This document shows positions 1 through 7,318 of a stretch of DNA of 64,000 bases, in pieces. This DNA is from Methylophilales bacterium HTCC2181. GTDB lineage: Bacteria; Pseudomonadota; Gammaproteobacteria; Burkholderiales; Methylophilaceae. Within the stretch, counting starts at the first letter, position 1. Each line of letters begins with the position of its first letter. The notes under the pieces were generated by a model. That model was not told the DNA's origin. It was given only the letters and a program-made list of their open reading frames with translations, and did no database searches. The stretch spans positions 1,237,186 through 1,301,185 of the forward strand of contig AAUX01000001.1 of the NCBI GenBank assembly GCA_000168995.1, written 5' to 3'. Both the position numbers and the translations under genes were made by a program.

Positions 1-61
1 TAGTTATAAGATAAGATAGTTTTCAATTATACAATTAAACACAGTTACTAATGCCTTCAGT

Positions 62-565
62 ATGCTAAAAAAAATATTTATTATTATTCTAATCGGACTA
101 ATTATTAGTCTTATTTACATGAGTGCTCAAAAAAAAATAGTTCCCGAAATTAACATGATAACGACCTCTGGGGAAACGTTATCGACCAAAGATTTGCTTG
201 GGAGTGTTTACCTAATCAACTTTTGGGCAACCGATTGTCCCGGATGTATTGAAGAGATGCCAGGCCTCATCAAAACTTTCAATAAATATAAAAACAATGA
301 CTTTACTGTGATTGCAGTTGCAATGTATTACGACCCTCCAAACAGAGTTCTTAGTTTTACCGAAAAGAACGAACTGCCATTTCCCGTTGTTCTCGATGTA
401 AACAAAAAAATTATTGGAAATTTTAAAAACATTAAACTAACTCCCACAACTCTTATAGTGAATCACCGCGGAGAAATAGTTAATACCATTATTGGAGTTC
501 TAAATTTCACCGAAGTTCATCACGCTTTAGATAAATTACTGCAAAATTCTAAGGCGCAACCCTAA
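62..565 (+). CDS. TlpA/ResA-like membrane-anchored thioredoxin-family protein
   Basis: Probable thiol-disulfide oxidoreductase of the TlpA/ResA/AhpC-TSA group (167 aa). An uncleaved signal anchor covers residues 3-20, which would place the thioredoxin fold on the periplasmic side. The active site is the CPGC motif at residues 59-62, preceded by the family-typical FWA at 54-56, and a TPTT cis-proline loop follows around residue 122. Such proteins reduce apocytochrome c or copper-site cysteines; its position beside a cytochrome oxidase cluster fits either job, which is inference. The last 17 bp overlap the convergent gene on the minus strand. The start at 62 is the first ATG giving a hydrophobic N-terminus; its Shine-Dalgarno signal is weak. 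Confidence 0.85.
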   Translation: MLKKIFIIILIGLIISLIYMSAQKKIVPEINMITTSGETLSTKDLLGSVYLINFWATDCPGCIEEMPGLIKTFNKYKNNDFTVIAVAMYYDPPNRVLSFTEKNELPFPVVLDVNKKIIGNFKNIKLTPTTLIVNHRGEIVNTIIGVLNFTEVHHALDKLLQNSKAQP

Positions 566-1130
566 TTAACCTTTCGATATCCTTAATAATGCCTTTTGGT
601 GCTGTCTTGTAAGCGTACTTCATAATTAATGAACCATAAGCATCCATAAGATAAATCGCATTAGAATCAAAATTCTTCACGCTTTTAAGGTTTTTTGTTA
701 TGGATTCATAAGAAGAGCTTCCTTTGTCAATAACCTTTTGATTTTTAAATGAATTTTCATAATCACTCCAGTCAAGCTCATTATCTACAACCAAAACTCT
801 TTCGACTTTTTCTCTATCCTTGCCTACAGCTAATCTTATTTGCCTAAGCTGATAAAGCTTATCCTCACAAGCAAGGTCACATTGATCCGAAACAAGAAAA
901 ATTAGTGTCCATTTTTTTTCAAGACTTAAGATCTCACTACCTCCAATAGCAGTGACTTTTAAATCACCTAGTGGTAAGGGAGGAACAATGAGTTCTCCGT
1001 GGTGGATACCTTGCGCATCTCTTTTAAAGTCTGAGTAAAAATTTAGAAACCAAGCTAGTAGGATTGGTAAAAAAAACATTAGGGCTATAGTTACAAGGAC
1101 TAGACGTCCTTTATTTTGTTGGCTTATCAT
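549..1130 (-). CDS. Sco-like membrane-anchored protein of the cox cluster
   Basis: A 193-aa protein with one N-terminal membrane helix (about residues 10-30) and a thioredoxin-like periplasmic domain. A CDLAC motif (Cys84, Cys88) sits just after a strand-like LIFLVSD stretch, where Sco1/SenC copper chaperones carry their CxxxC copper ligands. The C-terminal YLMDAYGSLIMKY segment resembles the end of Sco/peroxiredoxin folds. The third Sco copper ligand, a distal histidine, is not evident. Similar genes commonly sit beside surf1 in betaproteobacterial cox clusters, annotated as hypothetical or cytochrome oxidase assembly proteins. Its start overlaps the surf1 end by 20 bp, so translational coupling is likely. 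Function in oxidase assembly is inferred. Confidence 0.7.
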   Translation of the reverse strand: MISQQNKGRLVLVTIALMFFLPILLAWFLNFYSDFKRDAQGIHHGELIVPPLPLGDLKVTAIGGSEILSLEKKWTLIFLVSDQCDLACEDKLYQLRQIRLAVGKDREKVERVLVVDNELDWSDYENSFKNQKVIDKGSSSYESITKNLKSVKNFDSNAIYLMDAYGSLIMKYAYKTAPKGIIKDIERLIRVAP

Positions 1131-1848
1131 TTCGTGTTATTCCTAAACGTAAAAAAATTATTAGTAGGGTAAAAGCAAATGCAAACCACTGGAACGCATA
1201 GCCATAGTTTTTTTCAGAATCAGGAACTGGTAATTTAAAATTACTAATATATTCATTATCCATTAATGGATTAAGGTAAATTATATATGGAAGAAAATTA
1301 GACTGATAATATTGATTAATTTCATCTAAATCAATTTTTTGAAATCTCGCGAGAGAGGCGTTTATGGGCTCAATATTACTACCGCCAAGATTTATTCCGG
1401 GAACTGGGAGTTTAACAGCATACCCATTTACCATCACAACCCCAGATAAATCCTTCACGAGTGGGACTTGTTCTCTGTCTATAAGATTTGGGTGCCATCC
1501 ACGATTAACAAGCACGCTCATACCGCTTCCTTCTATTGTAAACGGGGTTAGAAGGTTAAATCCAGCTACATGCCTAAAGATTTGGTTATCAAGGATAAGA
1601 TTGGTGCCACTTTTAAATGAACCTTTCACAGAAACCTTTCTCCATAAGATAGATGCCTGATCATTGAAATCACTGGAAGTATTTAAATTAACTACTTGAT
1701 CACTTTGTCTTAGCTTATAATTATTATTTATTTGTGTTTTTTGATCAGCCCTTTCTAGCTGCCAAAAACCTAACTTGATTAAGCACAAAAAAACTATGAA
1801 AAAAGCTATTGATGGTAGAAGTTTGAAATTAAATTGTAATTGTTTCAT
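1111..1848 (-). CDS. SURF1 family cytochrome oxidase biogenesis protein
   Basis: A 245-aa inner-membrane protein of the SURF1/Shy1 family, which helps insert heme a during assembly of cytochrome c oxidase subunit I. It has the expected topology: one helix at residues 11-29 ending in the family motif GFWQLERA (27-34), a large periplasmic domain, and a second helix at about 216-236 preceded by the conserved GYAFQWFAFA. The periplasmic domain carries the typical LVNRGWHP segment. It lies downstream of coxC and overlaps the Sco-like gene, so it belongs to the oxidase assembly cluster. Length matches the family. Confidence 0.93.
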   Translation of the reverse strand: MKQLQFNFKLLPSIAFFIVFLCLIKLGFWQLERADQKTQINNNYKLRQSDQVVNLNTSSDFNDQASILWRKVSVKGSFKSGTNLILDNQIFRHVAGFNLLTPFTIEGSGMSVLVNRGWHPNLIDREQVPLVKDLSGVVMVNGYAVKLPVPGINLGGSNIEPINASLARFQKIDLDEINQYYQSNFLPYIIYLNPLMDNEYISNFKLPVPDSEKNYGYAFQWFAFAFTLLIIFLRLGITRNDKPTK

Positions 1849-1886
1849 AGGTGGTAAGGTTTCACTTTAAATTAAAGGGTCTAATC

Positions 1887-2099
1887 ATGGACATGACACA
1901 AGTATTTAAGTTTATCGTTATATTTATTTTATTATTGATTCTTCTTTCACTCACCAAGGGATTTCATTTTTTAATGAAAGACAGAGATCAATCGAAAAAG
2001 ATGGTCGTTACTTTGAGTATAAGGATTGGCTTGTCTGTATTTTTATTTATCCTTATGTTTTTTGGATATTATATGGGTTGGGTCACACCAAACCTTTAA
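1887..2099 (+). CDS. DUF2909 twin-transmembrane small protein
   Basis: A 70-aa protein with two membrane helices (about residues 5-22 and 45-65) separated by a short basic loop containing KDRDQSKKM. This is the layout of the DUF2909 (twin transmembrane) family found at cox clusters of betaproteobacteria; its function is unknown. I chose the ATG at 1887 because it begins directly before the first helix; an in-frame GTG at 1851 would add twelve hydrophilic residues. The gene is on the strand opposite to the flanking coxC and surf1, and it ends at a symmetrical terminator shared with coxC. Confidence 0.75.
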   Translation: MDMTQVFKFIVIFILLLILLSLTKGFHFLMKDRDQSKKMVVTLSIRIGLSVFLFILMFFGYYMGWVTPNL

Positions 2100-2101
2100 T
2101 C

Positions 2102-2129
2102 AAAAAACGCTACCTCGGTAGCGTTTTTT
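2102..2129. terminator. Bidirectional intrinsic terminator between DUF2909 and coxC
   Basis: A perfect 12-bp inverted repeat (2102-2113 against 2118-2129) with a CTCG loop. It has an A6 tract on one side and a T6 tract on the other, so it can end transcription in both directions. It sits between two convergent genes, 3 bp after the DUF2909 stop and 6 bp from the coxC stop. Confidence 0.9.
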
Positions 2130-2134
2130 AAATA

Positions 2135-3034
2135 TTAAATCCAGTATACAAAAATAAACAAGCCCAACCAGACAACATCAACAAAATGCCAGTACCACGC
2201 AACAGCTTCAAATGCAAAATGATCTTTTTTGCTAAAATGACCTTTCAGTGATCTAAACATAATAACCGCTAACATGATGGCGCCCATAGTTACATGGAAT
2301 CCATGAAAACCAGTGAGTAAATAAAAAGTGGATCCATAAATACCTGAGTTAGGAGTAATTCCTAAATCATTAATGGCATGCATATATTCTTCGGCTTGGA
2401 AAAAAACAAATATAAAGCCCAATGCTACAGTTGCGAATAGCCAAAATACCAGCGCCTTTCTTTTTCTTTCTTTAAGAGCCCAGTGAGCAATAGTTACCGT
2501 TACCCCACTTAACAGGAGAAGGGCGGTATTTACTGCTGGTATTCCAAATGCAGGAATTACCTCAGTGAATTGACTAAATGCTTGGCCGCCACCCAATGCA
2601 TTTGATGGATCAGGCATTACGTTCGTGGGCCATACGGCTTGAAACGATGACCAAAGGAACTCATGGGTTCCATTAACTCCTCCATTACCTTCACCGCTTA
2701 ACCATGGAATCGAATACATTCTTGCATAAAAAAGTGCTCCAAAAAAGGCAGCAAAAAACATTACCTCAGACAGAATAAACCAACCCATACCCATACGAAA
2801 ACTCACATCTACTTGTTTATTGTAGTTTCCAGCCCTACTTTCTGAGATAACATCTGAAAACCAACCAACAAACATATAGATTAGAGCTAAAATACCCAAC
2901 CCGAAGACATAATTAGCCCCTGCTGAATGATTAAAAAGCATTGCCGACCCAAGAAAAAAGGTGAATACAGACAACGTAGCGACGATTGGCCACTTACTTC
3001 CATGAGGAACATAATAAAGATCTTTGCTTGCCAT
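2135..3034 (-). CDS. coxC: Cytochrome c oxidase subunit III
   Basis: Subunit III of the aa3-type cytochrome c oxidase (299 aa), an integral membrane subunit that stabilises subunit I and supports proton uptake. It begins YYVPHGSKWP, as in proteobacterial CoxC, and has about seven membrane helices. The conserved signatures SEVMFFAAFFGALFYAR and GFHGFHVTMGAIML are present, as is the C-terminal WYWHFVDVVWLGLFIFVYW. A roughly 40-residue loop after the SEVMFF helix carries the PDPSNALGGGQ stretch seen in betaproteobacterial homologues. It is the distal structural gene of the cox cluster and ends at a bidirectional terminator. Confidence 0.97.
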   Translation of the reverse strand: MASKDLYYVPHGSKWPIVATLSVFTFFLGSAMLFNHSAGANYVFGLGILALIYMFVGWFSDVISESRAGNYNKQVDVSFRMGMGWFILSEVMFFAAFFGALFYARMYSIPWLSGEGNGGVNGTHEFLWSSFQAVWPTNVMPDPSNALGGGQAFSQFTEVIPAFGIPAVNTALLLLSGVTVTIAHWALKERKRKALVFWLFATVALGFIFVFFQAEEYMHAINDLGITPNSGIYGSTFYLLTGFHGFHVTMGAIMLAVIMFRSLKGHFSKKDHFAFEAVAWYWHFVDVVWLGLFIFVYWI

Positions 3035-3063
3035 AATATACTTCCTATCCTAAAAAAAATTAA

Positions 3064-3597
3064 TTACGAGTCGCCCGGTAGGGTCCTAAAAAAAGTATAT
3101 GACAATGTTATATCATCTACTCCATCAGGCAGATCCTTGTCGACTTCAAACCTTACAAGCATTTCTTTTGTCTCACCAGCTTTTAAGAGCTGATTTACAA
3201 AACAAAAACATTCTGACTTCATAAAATATAGCGAAGCCACAGATGGTGAAACACTTGGTATTGCTTGCCCTACTACGTCTTCAAAGTATTTGTTATGCAC
3301 AATGTAGGTGGCCTCATAAAAGTTACCGGGCTGAACTTGCATATTTCGCTCTTTCGGCTTTAGCGTCCAAGGCAGATCGCCATTTATATTGGCATCAAAT
3401 CGAACCTTTACCCATCGGTCTGATGAATATTGTTTCTGATTTACATTTTCCACCACTCTTTGTGTTTTTCCATTAATTCCCGTTAATTTACAAAAAACGT
3501 CATACAGAGGAACCAATGCATATCCAAATCCGAACATCACAACAGTAAAAAAAAATAAACTTAAGGTTGTTTTCTTTATTTTCTTTTTATCAAACAT
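3064..3597 (-). CDS. cox11: Cytochrome c oxidase assembly protein Cox11/CtaG
   Basis: Copper chaperone that delivers CuB to cytochrome c oxidase subunit I (177 aa). It has an N-terminal anchor at residues 12-30 and a periplasmic immunoglobulin-like domain. The copper-binding CFCF motif is intact (Cys130 and Cys132), and the conserved Cys36 follows the LYDVFC segment. The family motif QAIPSVSP precedes the copper site. The gene begins directly after a tiny membrane-peptide gene and precedes coxC, the usual proteobacterial order. Confidence 0.96.
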   Translation of the reverse strand: MFDKKKIKKTTLSLFFFTVVMFGFGYALVPLYDVFCKLTGINGKTQRVVENVNQKQYSSDRWVKVRFDANINGDLPWTLKPKERNMQVQPGNFYEATYIVHNKYFEDVVGQAIPSVSPSVASLYFMKSECFCFVNQLLKAGETKEMLVRFEVDKDLPDGVDDITLSYTFFRTLPGDS

Positions 3598-3720
3598 TTA
3601 AACAAAATGCTGGTAAAAGAAAAAAAATATATAAACTGACCCTGCAACCACCCCGATGATTGTCGCCAATCTTTTATTTTTACTTTTCAGGTCTTTAGCC
3701 TTTGTAACAATCTTTACCAT
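3598..3720 (-). CDS. Small single-helix cytochrome oxidase assembly peptide (40 aa)
   Basis: A 40-codon frame between coxA and cox11. It starts with ATG at 3720 and ends in TAA at 3598-3600; the cox11 ATG begins at the very next base, so no base separates the two. The peptide has a basic N-terminal half (KAKDLKSKNKRLA) and a single membrane helix rich in Phe, Val and Ile, ending YQHFV. A short gene of this form is common between ctaD and cox11 in betaproteobacteria and is named cytochrome oxidase small assembly protein. I know no proven role. The immediate juxtaposition with cox11 supports real translation. Confidence 0.72.
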   Translation of the reverse strand: MVKIVTKAKDLKSKNKRLATIIGVVAGSVYIFFFFYQHFV

Positions 3721-3735
3721 TAAATTAATGGCCAA

Positions 3736-5331
3736 TTAGTGCTCGAGCATTGCTTTAGTTAGCCTAGGCGGCGTTTCAAAAGTATGATGCGGAGCAGGAG
3801 AAGGGACTGACCATTCCAAACCTTTCGCACCTTCCCAAGAAAGAGCCTTTGCTTTTTTACCACCCAGCGCGCACTTGATAACAATATAGACAAATAATAA
3901 CTGAGTTAATCCGTATGCAAAGCCACCTATACTTGAAATCATATTGAAATCAGCAAATTGAATATTATAATCAGGGATTCTCCTAGGCATTCCTGCTAAA
4001 CCAAGGAAATGCTGAGGGAAGAATAAAACATTCGCTGTGATAGTTGATAACCAGAAATGTATTTTTCCAAGTTTTTCGTCGTACATATGACCAGTCCATT
4101 TAGGAAGCCAGTAATATACTGCAGCCATAAGTGAGAAAACTGCACCAGTTAACAGAACGTAATGAAAGTGGGCAACAACGAAATAAGTATCGTGGTATTG
4201 GAAATCTACCGGTGTTATACCAAGCATAAGTCCAGAAAAACCACCAATAGTAAACAAAATAACAAATGCTATTGAAAATAGCATTGGCGTCTCAAATGTC
4301 ATAGCCCCTTTCCACATAGTTGCCATCCAGTTAAATACTTTAACTCCTGTTGGTACCGCAATAAGCATGGTCGCATACATAAAAAATAATTCCCCCTTGA
4401 CAGGAAGACCAACAGTAAACATATGGTGGGCCCAAACAAAAAACGATAAAATCGCAATTGAGGCTGTTGCATAAACCATTGAAGCGTAACCAAATAATGG
4501 CTTTCTAGCAAAGGCAGGAATGATTTGTGACACTATTCCAAAGGCTGGTAGGGCTAAAATATAGACTTCTGGGTGGCCAAAGAACCAAAATATATGTTGA
4601 AATAAAACTGGGTCACCTCCTCCGGCCGCATTAAAGAAGCTGGTTCCAAAATACTTATCAGTCAGCAACATTGTTACTCCACCGGCGAGAACAGGCAGAG
4701 AAGCTACCAATAGGAAAGAAGTGATCACCCATGTCCAAACAAATAAAGGCATTTTCATCAAAGTCATGCCAGGGGCCCGCATATTAAATACCGTTACGAT
4801 AATATTGATCGCTCCCATAATGGACGATATACCCAGGAAGTGAATAGCTAGAATTAAGAATGGAAATGCTGCTCCTGTTTGAAGTACTAACGGTGGGTAC
4901 ATAGTCCAACCACCTGCAGGACCTCCGCCCTCCATAAATAGTGTGCTAATTAACAAAGCAAATGCAAATGGTAGTATCCAAAAACTCATATTATTCATTC
5001 TTGGTAGGGCCATGTCTGGAGCTCCAATCATTAGAGGAATCATCCAGTTAGCGAGCCCAACACCCGCAGGCATAACAGCGCCAAAAATCATAATCAGTGC
5101 ATGAACAGTCACCATAGAATTATAAAATTGAGGGTCAACAAACTGAAGTCCCGGCTGAAATAACTCAGCACGGATGATCATAGCCATTGATCCACCAACA
5201 AAAAACATTGTTAACGCAAATATTAAATACAGCGTACCAATATCTTTATGGTTGGTTGAAAAGAACCATCTTTTTAAACCCGTTGGTTTATGGTCATGAT
5301 CGTGATCATTTGCTTGTGTAACAGTGCTCAT
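3736..5331 (-). CDS. coxA: Cytochrome c oxidase subunit I (aa3-type)
   Basis: Catalytic subunit (531 aa) that reduces O2 to water and pumps protons. The redox ligands are visible: His77 (low-spin heme a), the HPEVY motif at 253-257 (CuB ligand His253 cross-linked to Tyr257), the CuB pair His302-His303, and the HFH at 388-390 that supplies ligands to both hemes. The GAPDMALPRMNN motif near residue 103-114 marks the D-channel entrance region. About twelve membrane helices are present. It follows coxB with a 17-bp gap and is in the standard order coxB-coxA-small peptide-cox11-coxC. The His-rich N-terminus (HDHDHD) is a common feature of betaproteobacterial homologues. Confidence 0.98.
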   Translation of the reverse strand: MSTVTQANDHDHDHKPTGLKRWFFSTNHKDIGTLYLIFALTMFFVGGSMAMIIRAELFQPGLQFVDPQFYNSMVTVHALIMIFGAVMPAGVGLANWMIPLMIGAPDMALPRMNNMSFWILPFAFALLISTLFMEGGGPAGGWTMYPPLVLQTGAAFPFLILAIHFLGISSIMGAINIIVTVFNMRAPGMTLMKMPLFVWTWVITSFLLVASLPVLAGGVTMLLTDKYFGTSFFNAAGGGDPVLFQHIFWFFGHPEVYILALPAFGIVSQIIPAFARKPLFGYASMVYATASIAILSFFVWAHHMFTVGLPVKGELFFMYATMLIAVPTGVKVFNWMATMWKGAMTFETPMLFSIAFVILFTIGGFSGLMLGITPVDFQYHDTYFVVAHFHYVLLTGAVFSLMAAVYYWLPKWTGHMYDEKLGKIHFWLSTITANVLFFPQHFLGLAGMPRRIPDYNIQFADFNMISSIGGFAYGLTQLLFVYIVIKCALGGKKAKALSWEGAKGLEWSVPSPAPHHTFETPPRLTKAMLEH

Positions 5332-5348
5332 AGATTAATTCCTATATA

Positions 5349-6485
5349 TTAAAGTTTATTAGATCTTGCTTCGGCAACCTCTTTCGCCTGGACAATATCA
5401 CCAGTATCGTTGCCCCAAGCATTTCTTTCATAAGTAGTTACTGCTGCTATTTCTACATCTGAGAGTTGCTCACCATAAGCTGGCATTATTCCCTTGCCAT
5501 AAATAATTTGAAGTATATGGCCAAGCCTCTTAGCTGGCTCTGTAGCCAGAGGGCTTCCAGCAAGCGCAGGAAAAGCTCCCTTTAGACCTTGGCCGTTAGC
5601 TTGATGGCACATTAAACATTGAGCCTTGTACACAGTCTCACCTTTTGTCATCAATTCTTGCATAGTTAAAACCATATCACTGGTATTTTTTTTAGCCTCC
5701 TGTTCAGCTTTCATATCAGCTACCCACATTTTATATTCATCCATGGGAACAGCATTAACTACAATCGGCATATAACCATGTCCTTTACCGCAAATCTCTG
5801 TACATTGGCCACGATACACTCCTGCTTTTTCAATTATCGCCCAGTTATCATTTATAAACCCTGGTATTGCGTCCCTCTTCCAACCTAAATCTGGTACCCA
5901 CCACGCGTGAATTACGTCATTTGCGGTGGTAAGAATCCTGATTTTTGTATTTATCGGTAAAACAATAGGGTTATCCACATTGAGCAAGTAATTCTCTGTT
6001 TCCATAGGGTTTAAACCTGAATCTAACTGACTAACTTCTGAGCTCTCCGCATCCAGCGCACTAAAAATAGTTAAATCTTCATCCAAATAATCATACTTCC
6101 ACTTCCACTGATAACCGGTAGCTTTTAGTGTAATCTGTGCCTCTGAAGTATCATGCATCTTGATAAGTAATGTTGTAGCTGGAATAGCCAACGAAATAAT
6201 AATTGCCAATGGGATAATTGTCCAAATAACCTCCACTGTAGTGCTGTGAGAAAAAGTTGCTGGCTTGACCCCTTTAGATTTTCTGTGGTGAAATATAGAC
6301 CAAAACATAATTCCGAATACAACAATTCCAATTACTGTAACTATCCACAAAGAAAGCATATGAAGGTCATATATCTCATTACTGATTGAGGTAGCGCCTT
6401 GTCTCAAATTTAAATTCCAATCTGCAGCTGCAGATAATGGGAGTAGAGTAAGGGCAGCTATAATTTTTTTCAAAATTGGTTTCAA
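5349..6485 (-). CDS. coxB: Cytochrome c oxidase subunit II with C-terminal cytochrome c domain
   Basis: Subunit II (378 aa) carries the CuA centre that accepts electrons from cytochrome c. A signal peptide (about 1-21) is followed by two helices and the cupredoxin domain. The CuA ligands are His193, Cys228, Cys232, His236 and Met239. The C-terminal 100 residues form an extra class I cytochrome c domain with CLMCH at 290-294, the fused layout of caa3-type oxidases. This would make the enzyme able to take electrons through its own heme c. It is the first gene of the minus-strand cox cluster and has a sigma-70-like promoter upstream. Confidence 0.97.
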   Translation of the reverse strand: MKPILKKIIAALTLLPLSAAADWNLNLRQGATSISNEIYDLHMLSLWIVTVIGIVVFGIMFWSIFHHRKSKGVKPATFSHSTTVEVIWTIIPLAIIISLAIPATTLLIKMHDTSEAQITLKATGYQWKWKYDYLDEDLTIFSALDAESSEVSQLDSGLNPMETENYLLNVDNPIVLPINTKIRILTTANDVIHAWWVPDLGWKRDAIPGFINDNWAIIEKAGVYRGQCTEICGKGHGYMPIVVNAVPMDEYKMWVADMKAEQEAKKNTSDMVLTMQELMTKGETVYKAQCLMCHQANGQGLKGAFPALAGSPLATEPAKRLGHILQIIYGKGIMPAYGEQLSDVEIAAVTTYERNAWGNDTGDIVQAKEVAEARSNKL

Positions 6486-6545
6486 TTTTTAATTTACCTT
6501 TCGTATATTTAATCTTAAATTCTTATAACGATAAAATCTTTTCGG

Positions 6546-6574
6546 ATATTATCAGTATGAATAAATAATTTCAA
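6546..6574 (-). promoter_or_regulatory. Candidate sigma-70 promoter of the cox cluster
   Basis: On the minus strand TTGAAA (6569-6574) and TAATAT (6546-6551) are separated by 17 bp, about 60 bp before the coxB start. It is the best match in the 213-bp gap between DUF2244 and coxB. A weaker alternative with TTGTCA and TACATT lies further upstream. Nothing else coding is visible in this gap. Confidence 0.45.
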
Positions 6575-6698
6575 TAGGACTTAACGATTAATGTAACAAT
6601 TATGTAACAAACTGACAAGCAGTACACTGGAGGTTTGTTTTAATCTTATAAAAAATATTTAATAAATTTTTATTCTTATGTTGTTGACGTCAAAACAA

Positions 6699-7160
6699 CT
6701 AAAAAGTTTTCAGTAAATTAAATAAAACCTTTCTATCTTTCTCATTGATTCTTTGTGCTATTTGAATTTTTTTGCCAGATTTTGCGATTGTTATTTCTGA
6801 ATGTTGAGTCTTTGTTGAAGATTTAAATGAAAATGAAGACCATTCTCGAACAAAATTAAATTGGTTAACTTTTTTTCCATTAACAAACTCAACCTTGATT
6901 TCATGCTTATCAACCGTAACCCTCTCAAAATATGAGCTCTTAAGGGCAGTTATATATAAGGCATAGCCTAAAAATAAAACCTCTACACCATAAAAAGGTA
7001 TCGCAAGATACACATTAAACTTACTTAAAAATAAAGCAATTATTAATATAAAGATTGCAAATACTAAATAAATTTTTTTAATCAACCTCCATGGCATTGC
7101 AGGGTTTGGTCTAATTAAGACTTCATGCTCTGCTTTGCTTAATTGTTTATGCTCAACCAT
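6699..7160 (-). CDS. DUF2244 family membrane protein
   Basis: A 153-aa protein with two closely spaced membrane helices (about residues 27-45 and 51-70) and a C-terminal soluble domain of alternating beta-like segments. This matches the DUF2244 family, whose members often sit beside cytochrome oxidase genes in proteobacteria; no biochemical role is established. The N-terminal LIRPNPAMPWR segment and the later FVREWSSFSFKSS segment fit the family pattern. It lies between the cox operon and tRNA-Leu, reading in the same direction. Linking it to oxidase biogenesis is inference from neighbourhood. Confidence 0.75.
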   Translation of the reverse strand: MVEHKQLSKAEHEVLIRPNPAMPWRLIKKIYLVFAIFILIIALFLSKFNVYLAIPFYGVEVLFLGYALYITALKSSYFERVTVDKHEIKVEFVNGKKVNQFNFVREWSSFSFKSSTKTQHSEITIAKSGKKIQIAQRINEKDRKVLFNLLKTF

Positions 7161-7187
7161 ATAATATATAATTACGTGTTATAGAAT

Positions 7188-7274
7188 TGGTGCCGAGAGT
7201 CGGAATCGAACCGACACGCTATTGCTAGCGCGGGATTTTGAATCCCGTGCGTCTACCAGTTCCGCCATCCCGGC
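7188..7274 (-). tRNA. tRNA-Leu (anticodon CAA)
   Basis: An 87-nt class II tRNA with encoded CCA at its 3' end. The anticodon stem pairs CGGGA with TCCCG around a TTCAAAA loop, giving anticodon CAA for the UUG codon. A long variable arm, the T-arm GGTTCGATTCC and the acceptor pair GCCGGGA/TCTCGGC complete the cloverleaf (one G-U type mismatch position tolerated). It is transcribed away from queA and directly toward DUF2244. Confidence 0.97.
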
Positions 7275-7289
7275 ATGAAATGACTAAGC

Positions 7290-7318
7290 ATTATAACCAA
7301 GTAAATGCACAATGAGAA
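7290..7318 (-). promoter_or_regulatory. Candidate promoter of tRNA-Leu
   Basis: A consensus TATAAT (7290-7295) on the minus strand lies 15 bp before the tRNA 5' end, which suits a short tRNA leader. The -35 position at 17 bp is TTCTCA, a poor match, and lies inside the start of queA. The -10 element is convincing and the -35 is not. Confidence 0.4.

Noticed and set aside
1364..1660. Open frame of 98 codons antisense to the SURF1 gene
   Set aside because: Lies wholly inside a recognised gene on the other strand, with no independent signals.
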